From an uncultured Eubacterium sp. (GTDB taxonomy: Bacteria; Bacillota; Clostridia; Lachnospirales; Lachnospiraceae), in NCBI GenBank assembly GCA_937915825.1, contig CALGGT010000051.1, forward strand, positions 1-22,775: a stretch of DNA of 22,775 nucleotides, in the 5' to 3' direction. Position 1 is the stretch's first letter. Each line of letters opens with the position of its first letter. Under the pieces are notes generated by a model that saw only the letters and a list, made by a program, of their open reading frames with translations, made no database searches and was not told the DNA's origin. This document shows positions 4,894 to 12,327 of this stretch, in pieces. Both the position numbers and the translations under genes were made by a program.

Positions 4894-6855
4894 ATGAGAG
4901 CGTTTATCTGTTCTATAAAACTGTTTTTTAAGACACCAAGTGTTGTCGTTGCATATCTTTTAATGCTGGGAATAAATAATGTTGTTCTTTATAGACTTTA
5001 CAATACTTTTTTGGCCAGCAAAGTTCTAGGGTCATCGTATGTAACAAGCAGTTTTTTTTATTTTTTAGATATAGAATTTTTTAGTGTGATCACATTTATT
5101 TTATGGATGTTTATTGGTTTTGAATATATGAGGAAATCGTATGATGTAAATATGATTGAGTGTATTCGGTTTCATTGCGGAAAAGTTAAAACCATTTTGG
5201 GAAGTCAGTGTTGTACCTTATTGTTGATGAGTGCATTTGTTTCGATTAATATTGGAGTCTATATTTTTTTGGGGTACAAGAATTTAAACAGCTTTGATAT
5301 GCCGTTAAAAGATGTTGTTAACTTCTACGTATGGGATATCGTTGTGATGTCGATCAGCGCGTGTGCCCTGGGGGCGATCGTATCAAAATTAAAGAATCGA
5401 ATGATTGGTTATGCGGCAATTATTCTCATTGTAGGATTGACCATTCCACAGCTTTCAGGCTTTTGGAATGATTTCCAAAATATGTATAAAATTCCTGTTT
5501 TTGGACTGATCGATCTGATCAATCCGATTTCGAATAATTCCACGAGTGTCCCGGATCCGCTGTATGGGTTGAGTGTGGAAAGATTCAGAAAGTTCGCCAT
5601 GGTCTTTATATTGATCGTTGCAAGTTTTACACTTATTTATCCGGCATTAAAGAAAAAGTCATCCCAAATTTTTGTTCTGATCGGTACAATTATTTTTGTA
5701 GGATTCTGTGCCTTCAATATCTATGATAAGGGAAGTGTTCTTGTATCGGGAGACGCACCCTACTCATCCTTGAGTGATATGAGAAAATATGCGTATGAAG
5801 AAGTGAAATCCAGAGATGAAAAGAACAATTTTGACGTTACTAAGTATACAATGGAATTCAATCTTGATAAAGAGCTGGCTGCTAAGGTTGATATGAATAT
5901 TCAAATGCATGAAAATTCTGAAGAGTTGAAATTTACCTTATATCATGGCTATAAGATTCATCACGTAACGGATGGAAAACAATCAATGAATTATGAGAGG
6001 GAGGGAGATTATATTTCAATTCAAACAAATCATTCGAAGATTGATACCATTCACATGGAATATAAGGGGGCAAGTCCTATGTTCTATTCGAATGAACGGG
6101 CGGCATTCCTGCCACAGATGTTTGCGTATTACCCCCGTGCGGGTTTCCAAAGTATATACGATGATAACTTAAAGTTGACCAATTACCAAAGTGAGGCATC
6201 GGATTACGATGTCCGGGTTAAAGGACCGGATAGTGTGTCAAATCTGAAAGGTAAGGACAATCATTTTACCGGAAAGGCAACTGGTTTTACCCTTGTTGCT
6301 GGATGTGTTGGGGAAAAAGTGAAAGATAATACAAGAGTGATCGCATATCCCCTGGATCGTGATTCTTTTAACGTGGGTAAATTTTCCGACCGGGAAGATT
6401 TACAGGAAGAACTGAATCAGATCAATGATTTTCTAGGAACAGATGTACAATTCGATAACGACAATAAGACGATTATAAGCATTCCGGAAAACCTGGCTTT
6501 TAACTCAAATATGAAGACGATCTACGATTGTGAGGATTGTATCTTTTTCAATAAATCTCTATCCGGTTGGGACGTAATAGAAGCTGAACTAGATAAACAC
6601 AACGGAAAAATAAATTTGAAAGACGCCCTCCTCTCCATACAACCGGATTCGGATACGGAATTGGATGAATCTTTGTACAGCGATGACAAGGATATGTCTG
6701 AGGAGGAATATACAGACCAAATGAGAGTGTATGATTTATATGTCACGAAGATGCGTGAGCACGGGGTCAAGGAAGTGAGTCAAAGAGTTATAAAGTATTT
6801 ACTGGATGATTCCAATGAAGAGGATGAAATTCATTTTTTAAATTCGATCGTATAA
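4894..6855 (+). CDS. ABC-2-type permease with degenerate M1-aminopeptidase-like ectodomain
   Basis: This is a 653-residue membrane protein. Residues 1-285 hold about seven hydrophobic segments in an ABC-2 permease arrangement. Residues 315-560 form an extracellular domain resembling the N-terminal part of M1 peptidases: KYTMEFNLDKELAAKVDMNI strands, a GDYISIQ strand, and EYKGASPMFYSNERAAFLP followed by FAYYPRAG. The zinc motif HExxH and its downstream glutamate are absent. The protein ends in a charged helical tail (DDKDMSEEEYTDQM) where the catalytic domain should continue, so peptidase activity is not expected. An earlier in-frame ATG at 4849 lies inside the terminator hairpin; ATG 4894 with GGGAGA upstream is preferred. 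It is followed by the ATPase gene after 29 nt. Confidence 0.7.
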   Translation: MRAFICSIKLFFKTPSVVVAYLLMLGINNVVLYRLYNTFLASKVLGSSYVTSSFFYFLDIEFFSVITFILWMFIGFEYMRKSYDVNMIECIRFHCGKVKTILGSQCCTLLLMSAFVSINIGVYIFLGYKNLNSFDMPLKDVVNFYVWDIVVMSISACALGAIVSKLKNRMIGYAAIILIVGLTIPQLSGFWNDFQNMYKIPVFGLIDLINPISNNSTSVPDPLYGLSVERFRKFAMVFILIVASFTLIYPALKKKSSQIFVLIGTIIFVGFCAFNIYDKGSVLVSGDAPYSSLSDMRKYAYEEVKSRDEKNNFDVTKYTMEFNLDKELAAKVDMNIQMHENSEELKFTLYHGYKIHHVTDGKQSMNYEREGDYISIQTNHSKIDTIHMEYKGASPMFYSNERAAFLPQMFAYYPRAGFQSIYDDNLKLTNYQSEASDYDVRVKGPDSVSNLKGKDNHFTGKATGFTLVAGCVGEKVKDNTRVIAYPLDRDSFNVGKFSDREDLQEELNQINDFLGTDVQFDNDNKTIISIPENLAFNSNMKTIYDCEDCIFFNKSLSGWDVIEAELDKHNGKINLKDALLSIQPDSDTELDESLYSDDKDMSEEEYTDQMRVYDLYVTKMREHGVKEVSQRVIKYLLDDSNEEDEIHFLNSIV

Positions 6856-6884
6856 AGGACAGAAGAATAATGGAGGAATAAAAC

Positions 6885-7592
6885 GTGTTAACAATTTATG
6901 ATTTGAATAAGAAATTTCGAGGGAAGAAAGTTCTTAATGGTATTTCAATGGAACTTGATGATCAATGCTATGGCTTGCTGGGACCAAATGGCGCAGGGAA
7001 AACAACGTTGATCCGATGCATCTTAGGATTATATAGAACCAAAAAAGGATGTATTAGAATTGATACGTCAAAATGTGTAGGGTACCTCCCACAAAAATAT
7101 GGTGCTTTTCGCGAACTTACTGTGCAGGATGCTCTCTTGTATTTTGCCCGTTCAAAGGGGATACCGAATTCCCAATGTGACCAAGAGATTGAGAGAGTCT
7201 TAAAACTTGTTAATCTTGAAGGAGAAAATAAAAAGAAAGTAGGGCATTTGTCCGGAGGAATGTTAAGGCGTGTAGGTATCGCGCAGGCTGTCCTTGGGGA
7301 CCCGGATATCATGATCTTTGACGAACCAACCGCGGGACTTGATCCGGAAGAACGAATGAGGTTTAATGCTCTGATCAACCGGATTAAAGATAACAAACTG
7401 ATCTTGATTTCGACTCATATTATTGAGGATATAGAGGATACTTGTGGTAGGGTTCTTGTTATGAAAAAAGGGAACATCCTTGCCAATCAATCCATCACCG
7501 AGCTCCAGGAAATTGGGAGTAAACAAGAATCCGGTGAAGGAAGCGATCTGATGAGAGGGTATCTGGCGTTAATGGATGGTGTGTTGGAATGA
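6885..7592 (+). CDS. ABC transporter ATP-binding protein (ABC-2 partner)
   Basis: This is a 235-residue nucleotide-binding subunit that hydrolyses ATP to drive the flanking permeases. Walker A GPNGAGKTT is at residues 33-41, the Q-loop is in YLPQKYG, the signature LSGGMLRR is near residue 122, Walker B is IMIFDEPTAGLD, and the H-loop is in ISTHIIED. The start is GTG at 6885, supported by TGGAGGA about 8 nt upstream. Its stop codon overlaps the start of the next permease by four bases, so the two are translationally coupled. The fold is of the CcmA/drug-and-bacteriocin export type usual for ABC-2 systems. Confidence 0.92.
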   Translation: MLTIYDLNKKFRGKKVLNGISMELDDQCYGLLGPNGAGKTTLIRCILGLYRTKKGCIRIDTSKCVGYLPQKYGAFRELTVQDALLYFARSKGIPNSQCDQEIERVLKLVNLEGENKKKVGHLSGGMLRRVGIAQAVLGDPDIMIFDEPTAGLDPEERMRFNALINRIKDNKLILISTHIIEDIEDTCGRVLVMKKGNILANQSITELQEIGSKQESGEGSDLMRGYLALMDGVLE

Positions 7593-8227
7593 TAAAAATG
7601 ACGATAAATAGGTTTCTTAAAAGAATACCGGTTTACGTAATTCCTGTGATATTGGTATATATTGTAATTGGATTCTTGGTTCATGTATATGATCTGCATG
7701 AATTTACGGAAGATGAGAAGCGGATGAAAATTTTGGTATTTTTTCAAACGGCTTTTCCAATTTTGCTGACATGGTGGACATCTGTGTTTAGTAAGAATGT
7801 GATTCATGATGACGGGAATGAGTTATATAGAACATATTTAACCGGTTATTCAAATGTGGTAAGTCATTTGGTTCTGCAGATCTGTTTTCTGCCCGCACTT
7901 ATGATCGGATATGCACTGATTAATTGGACGATCGTGCCTATAAATCCCGGCATGATCCTGTATGTTGTGATCGAAGGATTTTGCCTTTCTTCCGTGGCGT
8001 TTATGATCAATTATAGTTTGTCCAATGTGGGTGTTGGTATGTTTTTAGTAGGGTTATATGCCTTCCTGGTAAACTATATTGACACACTGGGACTTTTAAA
8101 AAAGATATCTATATACACAAAAGAGGATGTTTTTGTGTGTAAAACGGCTGTTTGGATGCTTGTGATCGGGGGAGGTGCGCTTATCCTTGGAGCCCTAAAA
8201 TATTCGTTAAAGCCCAATTACAATTAG
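7589..8227 (+). CDS. Second small ABC-2-type permease subunit
   Basis: This is a 212-residue polytopic membrane protein with about six hydrophobic segments (for example VYVIPVILVYIVIGFLV near residue 15 and VGVGMFLVGLYAFLVNYI near residue 148). No domain motif is specific. Its start overlaps the ATPase stop codon (ATGA), so it belongs to the same operon and most likely completes a heteromeric transporter with the large permease. The family is inferred from topology and context. It could alternatively be an immunity protein for the cluster's secreted product. Confidence 0.7.
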   Translation: MIKMTINRFLKRIPVYVIPVILVYIVIGFLVHVYDLHEFTEDEKRMKILVFFQTAFPILLTWWTSVFSKNVIHDDGNELYRTYLTGYSNVVSHLVLQICFLPALMIGYALINWTIVPINPGMILYVVIEGFCLSSVAFMINYSLSNVGVGMFLVGLYAFLVNYIDTLGLLKKISIYTKEDVFVCKTAVWMLVIGGGALILGALKYSLKPNYN

Positions 8228-8266
8228 CATTTCGAATTAACATTTCGAAGTAACATTACGAATTCA
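8228..8266 (+). repeat. 13-nt tandem repeat x3 after the permease stop codon
   Basis: The three units start at 8228, 8241 and 8254: CATTTCGAATTAA, CATTTCGAAGTAA and CATTACGAATTCA. They begin immediately after the TAG stop. Together with the terminator at 8321 and the promoter at 8387 they account for the 312-base gap between the permease gene and the pyruvate kinase gene; I see no gene there. Confidence 0.75.
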
Positions 8267-8320
8267 ATTTATGATTTTAAATTTTGAATTCGAATGATAG
8301 TCGTGAATGCTTATTTAAGC

Positions 8321-8349
8321 AAAGCCCGCTGTGGAAAAGGCGGGCTTTT
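8321..8349 (+). terminator. Intrinsic terminator of the ABC-2 operon
   Basis: AAAGCCCGC (8321-8329) pairs with GCGGGCTTT (8340-8348), giving a GC-rich stem ending in TTTTC. Confidence 0.85.
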
Positions 8350-8386
8350 CTGTTGCAGAGAAATCGAAAGGGATAGTAAGGCGGGA

Positions 8387-8415
8387 TTGCAATATTGGAA
8401 CGAATCGTGTATAAT
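8387..8415 (+). promoter_or_regulatory. Promoter of the pyruvate kinase gene
   Basis: TTGCAA (8387-8392) and TATAAT (8410-8415) are spaced by 17 nt. This leaves a leader of roughly 115-120 nt before the start codon. Confidence 0.75.
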
Positions 8416-8539
8416 TGGTATGCACGGACAAGTGAATGAGAGTGTTTAAGAAACAAGCAGGTTGGGTGACAATTAATCAAAATTTCTGGCGATGAAAATA
8501 TAAGAGAACCAGAAAAGAGAATATAGGAGAGTAGTCATT

Positions 8540-9955
8540 ATGAGAAAAACAAAAGTAATATGTACGATCGGCCCGGCATCGGAGTCGGAGGAAACCATTG
8601 CCCAAATGTGTAACGCAGGCATGAATGTGGCAAGGCTTAATTTCTCCCATGGAACCCATGAGGAACATCAACATAAAATTGATCTAATTAAGAGAGTCAG
8701 AGAGAAACTAAATTATCCCCTTGCGATCATGCTTGATACCAAGGGACCCGAATATCGGATCAAAACATTTAAAGAAGGGAAAGCGGAGTTAGCGGAAGGG
8801 CAGATATTTACGTTTACAACAGACGATGTGGAAGGGGATGCGGAGCGGGTTTCCGTGAATTATAAGAAGTTGATCAATGAGATCGAAATTGGTGATCAGA
8901 TCCTTGTAAACAATGGACTTCTTATTTTCGAAGTTCTGGAAATTACCGGAAAAGACGTTGTGTGCAAAGTAATCTCCGGAGGGGAAATTTCCAATAACAA
9001 GAGTATGAATTTTCCCAATCATGTATTTGAAGGGGAATATTTAAGTGAAAGAGACAAAGAGGATTTGCTATTTGGCATAAAGAATGATATTGATTTTGTT
9101 GCGGCCTCCTTTGTATCGAATAAAGAAAATATAAAAGAAGTACGGGAATTCCTGGATCAGAACAATGGTCATGAGATTGATATTATAGCCAAGATCGAGA
9201 ATCGTTCCGGCGTAGATAAGATCGATGAGATCTGCGAGATTGCAGACGGTATTATGGTGGCAAGAGGCGATCTTGGAGTAGAGATTCCCTTTGTGGAAGT
9301 CCCTGCCATTCAGAAATATTTGATCAAAAAATGTCGGATGCTGGGGAAACGGGTTATTACAGCTACGGAAATGCTGGAGTCGATGATTTATAATCCAAGA
9401 CCGACAAGAGCCGAGATATCCGATGTTGCCAATGCCGTTTACGATGAGACATCAGCGGTGATGCTATCTGGAGAAACGGCCGCGGGAAAACACCCGGTAG
9501 AGGCTGTTAAAAATATGTCGAATATTGCGGAATATACGGAAAGAAATATTGATTATTACAAGAGATTTTCCAAACCGGATTATGTGATTGCGAACAATGT
9601 AGACGCGGTATCTCACGCAACGTGCGCGATGGCCATCGACACAAAAGCTAAGGGGATCGTGATCAGTTCCCTTTCCGGCAATACGGTTCGGATGGTAAGT
9701 CGTTTTCGTTGCCCCATTGATATTGTGGGAATGACAACATCCCAAAAAGCATGGAGAAAGTTAAATCTGAGCTGGGGTGTTACACCTGTTTTAAGTGAAG
9801 AATTTGATTCCGTGGATGTAATGTTCTATCATGCGCTTCGTCACGCAAAGGAAATATGGGATCTGCAGCCGGGAGATAATGTGATCCTTACAGGTGGGAG
9901 GACCAGTGGTGAGTCGGGAAATACCAATACGATACGACTTGAAACAATTAAGTAA
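8540..9955 (+). CDS. pyk: Pyruvate kinase
   Basis: This 471-residue enzyme converts phosphoenolpyruvate and ADP to pyruvate and ATP, the last step of glycolysis, in the cytoplasm. Motifs seen in order are KVICTIGPAS, ARLNFSHG, LDTKGPEYR, the catalytic-lysine segment IIAKIENRSGV, the metal-binding MVARGDLGVEIP, and TATEMLESMIYNPRPTRAEI followed by SGETAAGK. The final 120 residues are the usual alpha/beta regulatory domain. The protein has the standard length and lacks the extra C-terminal PEP-utiliser-like domain found in Bacillus pyruvate kinases. The start is supported by TAGGAGAG upstream. It appears to be transcribed from its own promoter, and the YitT-family gene follows after 47 nt without an obvious terminator. 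Confidence 0.98.
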   Translation: MRKTKVICTIGPASESEETIAQMCNAGMNVARLNFSHGTHEEHQHKIDLIKRVREKLNYPLAIMLDTKGPEYRIKTFKEGKAELAEGQIFTFTTDDVEGDAERVSVNYKKLINEIEIGDQILVNNGLLIFEVLEITGKDVVCKVISGGEISNNKSMNFPNHVFEGEYLSERDKEDLLFGIKNDIDFVAASFVSNKENIKEVREFLDQNNGHEIDIIAKIENRSGVDKIDEICEIADGIMVARGDLGVEIPFVEVPAIQKYLIKKCRMLGKRVITATEMLESMIYNPRPTRAEISDVANAVYDETSAVMLSGETAAGKHPVEAVKNMSNIAEYTERNIDYYKRFSKPDYVIANNVDAVSHATCAMAIDTKAKGIVISSLSGNTVRMVSRFRCPIDIVGMTTSQKAWRKLNLSWGVTPVLSEEFDSVDVMFYHALRHAKEIWDLQPGDNVILTGGRTSGESGNTNTIRLETIK

Positions 9956-10002
9956 AAGGTTCAGATATGCTTGTTGACCCATGAAAAAGGAGGGGAAAGA
10001 TC

Positions 10003-10902
10003 ATGGGAAATTTACGTTCAAAGAATATGGTAAAAGAAGTGATCGGAGATATGAAACCGCTAAATCTTCTCATACTTTTCTTTGCTGGTGTGATCAACGC
10101 TTTTGGCGTCACCATGTTTCTTTTTCCGGTAAGATTGTATGACAGTGGAGTTTCGGGTTTATCCATGCTGTTGGATCAAGTTACGCCGGCGCGTTTTACA
10201 CTTTCTCTTTTTCTGATCGTGATCAATGTTCCCATCTTTCTATTTGGTGCAAAGAAGCAGGGGATTGTATTTACAATCTACTCCGTATATACGGTTGCCG
10301 TGTACTCGTTCGCATCCTTTCTGATCATGTACGTACTTCCGGTAGATGTTTCCTTTCTTTCTCCCCTGGCTGGCTCAGATCTTTTGCTGTGCGCGGTGTT
10401 CGGAGGAGTGATATCGGGAGTGGGGAGCGGGATGACGATCCGTTTTGGAGGAGCCATCGATGGCGTTGACGTTCTTTCTGTCATATTTGCCAAACGAATC
10501 GGAATCTCTCTTGGAACTTTTTTGATGCTGTTCAACACATTGTTATATACGATATGTGGGATCGTGCTTCACAGTTGGGTTTTGCCACTGTATTCCATCG
10601 TCACCTATTATGTTGGTTCACGCACGGTGGATTTTGTGACGGAGGGATTTGACCGGGCAATCTGTGCCATGATCATTACGGTAAAAGCAGATAAGATTTC
10701 GGATGCATTATCGGAGAATTTTGATTCCAGTGGAACCATCGTAAAGGCAATCGGTGGATATTCCAAGACAGATAAGGAAATTATATATTTTATTGTGAAC
10801 CGATTCCAGATCAATAAGCTGAAAAAGATCGTACATGACATTGACAGTACCGCGTTTATATCCCTGCAGGATGTGGCGGACATCGTTAAAAACCGTGAAT
10901 GA
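10003..10902 (+). CDS. YitT-family membrane protein
   Basis: This is a 299-residue protein of the YitT family. The first part (residues 18-205) has about six transmembrane segments with the family motifs INAFGVTMFLFP, GVSGLSMLLDQ and IRFGGAIDGVDVLS. The last 85 residues form a cytoplasmic DUF2179-like domain (MIITVKADKISDALSENF, GTIVKAIGGYSKTDKEIIYF). The transported or sensed substrate is not known for the family. The ribosome binding site is AAGGAGGGG about 8 nt before the ATG. It is probably co-transcribed with the pyruvate kinase gene. The promoter of the next small gene overlaps the bases just after its stop codon. Confidence 0.93.
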   Translation: MGNLRSKNMVKEVIGDMKPLNLLILFFAGVINAFGVTMFLFPVRLYDSGVSGLSMLLDQVTPARFTLSLFLIVINVPIFLFGAKKQGIVFTIYSVYTVAVYSFASFLIMYVLPVDVSFLSPLAGSDLLLCAVFGGVISGVGSGMTIRFGGAIDGVDVLSVIFAKRIGISLGTFLMLFNTLLYTICGIVLHSWVLPLYSIVTYYVGSRTVDFVTEGFDRAICAMIITVKADKISDALSENFDSSGTIVKAIGGYSKTDKEIIYFIVNRFQINKLKKIVHDIDSTAFISLQDVADIVKNRE

Positions 10903-10905
10903 AAC

Positions 10906-10933
10906 TTGAAAATATATTTCAATATGATATAAT
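10906..10933 (+). promoter_or_regulatory. Promoter for the 54-residue helical protein
   Basis: TTGAAA (10906-10911) and TATAAT (10928-10933) are spaced by 16 nt. The -35 box starts four bases after the YitT-family stop codon. Confidence 0.75.
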
Positions 10934-10982
10934 AAAGCTGTTGGCAAAGCCAAATATTTTGAAAGAAAGGAAGGGGCTATAT

Positions 10983-11147
10983 ATGGATATTAAAAAGACC
11001 ATTGATAACGCTTTGGATAAGACAGACCTGGATGAGAAGCTGGTTGACAAAGCAAAAGACACGATCCAAAAAAGTCAATTGGATGATAAAGTAAAACAGG
11101 GCGCCGAAAAGGTGATCGATACTGTGAAAAACGCAATTGATAAATAA
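10983..11147 (+). CDS. 54-residue charged amphipathic helical protein
   Basis: This small soluble protein is built almost entirely of Asp, Lys, Ile, Leu, Ala and Val with few helix breakers. It begins MDIKKTIDNALDKTDLDEKL, followed by KAKDTIQKSQLDDKVKQGAE and a KVIDTVKNAIDK tail. The pattern DK..K is internally repetitive and fits a long amphipathic helix or a self-associating helical bundle. The profile recalls small CsbD/YtxH-like stress proteins and short helical antitoxins, but I cannot assign a family. ATG 10983 follows a strong AAAGGAAGGGG site. A longer in-frame extension from ATG 10899 would overlap the promoter and the YitT stop and is rejected. It is a monocistronic unit with its own promoter and terminator. 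Confidence 0.75.
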   Translation: MDIKKTIDNALDKTDLDEKLVDKAKDTIQKSQLDDKVKQGAEKVIDTVKNAIDK

Positions 11148-11154
11148 GATCTGG

Positions 11155-11200
11155 CAAGCAATCGTAGTCAAAGATATGAGTATGATTGCTTGTATTTTAT
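11155..11200 (+). terminator. Intrinsic terminator after the helical small protein
   Basis: CAAGCAATC (11155-11163) pairs with GATTGCTTG (11184-11192). Counting a G-U pair, the stem extends to 12 bp, and it is followed by the T-rich TATTTTATT. Confidence 0.75.
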
Positions 11201-11227
11201 TACTTGTATTTTATTACTTGCATTTTG
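11190..11227 (+). repeat. 14-nt tandem repeat, two full copies plus a partial
   Basis: TTGTATTTTATTAC occurs at 11190-11203 and 11204-11217, followed by a degenerate TTGCATTTTG. It lies in and after the T-rich tail of the terminator. Confidence 0.75.
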
Positions 11228-11248
11228 TTTTAGAAAAGAGGTGCGATC

Positions 11249-12151
11249 ATGATATACACGGTTACATTCAATCCCTCCATTGATTATGTCCTGCAAGGAT
11301 ATGATTTTGTTCCAGGAGTGGTTAACCGCGTTCAGGAAGCAAGTTTTTTTGCCGGCGGAAAGGGAATTAATATCTCTTATATTTTAAAAAATCTGGAAGT
11401 TGAAAGCGTGGCGATGGGCTTTGTTGCAGGATTTACAGGAAGGGAAATCCAGCGGATCTTACAGGAAAGAAAGATACAAGAAGACTTTGTGTTCATGGAA
11501 GAAGGGGCATCCCGGATCAACGTTAAATTGTTAAATCAAAAGACAGAATTAAATGCAACCGGTCCTGTCATGAAAAGAGAATACATGTCAGAATTTTATG
11601 ATAAAATCCAGACATTACAAAAAGGAGATGTATTAGTTTTAGCGGGATCTCTTCTTAAAGGAATGGACGATACAACCTATAAGAATGTTATGAAAAAAGT
11701 TGCGAAAAAAGGAGCATTGGTTGCCGTGGATACAACGAAGGATGCCCTGGGGAATATTTTACCGTTGCATCCTTTTATTGTAAAACCCAATCATCATGAA
11801 TTAGGAGAATTATTGGGACGGGAGATCATAAGTGCTGAGGATGCATTGTCAGGGGCACGGGAATTGCAAAGAATGGGAGCGGAGAATGTACTGGTTTCCA
11901 TGGCGGAAAAAGGGGCTGTTTTTGTAGACGAGAATGGAAAGGAATATAGGCAAGCGGCACCGGAAATCCAGGTTGTCAATCCGGTGGGAGCTGGGGATTC
12001 TTTATTAGCAGGTTTTTTAGCATCGTATATCAAAAATGGAGATTATGAGAAAGCTTTTCGTTTTGCCGTATGTGCGGGAAGTGCCAGCGCGGCCGCAAAA
12101 GATCTGGCGAACAAGGAGGAAATTCTTTCTTTATGGCGGAGGATGTCTTGA
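11249..12151 (+). CDS. fruK: PfkB-family 1-phosphofructokinase / hexose-phosphate kinase
   Basis: This 300-residue ribokinase-fold enzyme phosphorylates a sugar phosphate with ATP; the family includes 1-phosphofructokinase (FruK) and tagatose-6-phosphate kinase (LacC). Evidence is the N-terminal MIYTVTFNPSIDYVL, substrate motif AGGKGINIS near residue 36, IVKPNHHELGELLG in the middle, and the ATP/anion-hole motif NPVGAGDSLLAGF with catalytic Asp250. No fructose phosphotransferase (fruA) or fruR gene flanks it, so the assignment to FruK rather than LacC or another PfkB kinase rests on overall similarity only. The ribosome binding site is AAGAGGTG. It is a single gene between a terminator and the promoter of the next cluster. 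Confidence 0.85.
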   Translation: MIYTVTFNPSIDYVLQGYDFVPGVVNRVQEASFFAGGKGINISYILKNLEVESVAMGFVAGFTGREIQRILQERKIQEDFVFMEEGASRINVKLLNQKTELNATGPVMKREYMSEFYDKIQTLQKGDVLVLAGSLLKGMDDTTYKNVMKKVAKKGALVAVDTTKDALGNILPLHPFIVKPNHHELGELLGREIISAEDALSGARELQRMGAENVLVSMAEKGAVFVDENGKEYRQAAPEIQVVNPVGAGDSLLAGFLASYIKNGDYEKAFRFAVCAGSASAAAKDLANKEEILSLWRRMS

Positions 12152-12192
12152 CAGCAAGTTGATTTTCTTGTGGTAAAATGGAATAAAATTTC

Positions 12193-12221
12193 TTGACAAC
12201 TGACTCATTAAATATTATACT
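12193..12221 (+). promoter_or_regulatory. Strong promoter in front of the lactococcin-972-type operon
   Basis: TTGACA (12193-12198) and TATACT (12216-12221) are spaced by 17 nt, with exactly the same -35, -10 and spacing as the promoter at 4398. A terminator hairpin follows about 65 nt downstream, without an evident gene between them. Confidence 0.8.
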
Positions 12222-12285
12222 TATTTTTATAGTTAAAAATTTAAAAAACTACTGGACAGTTGCGTATAAATAATGAATGATAATA

Positions 12286-12320
12286 AGATATGCATGGATG
12301 CTCCATGCATATCTTTGTTT
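12286..12320 (+). terminator. Terminator hairpin between the promoter and the permease gene
   Basis: AGATATGCATGGA (12286-12298) is perfectly complementary to TCCATGCATATCT (12302-12314), with a 3-nt loop, then TTTGTTT. It would stop most transcripts from the promoter at 12193 before they reach the permease, as an attenuator or as the relic of a deleted gene's terminator. Confidence 0.75.
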
Positions 12321-12327
12321 AAAGAAA

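Noticed and set aside
4894..6855. Active M1 aminopeptidase
   Set aside because: No HExxH or following glutamate is present; the catalytic half is absent.
12277..12327. Longer N-terminus of the DUF1430-like permease from ATG 12277
   Set aside because: It would run through the perfect terminator hairpin and precede the natural KK-hydrophobic signal anchor.
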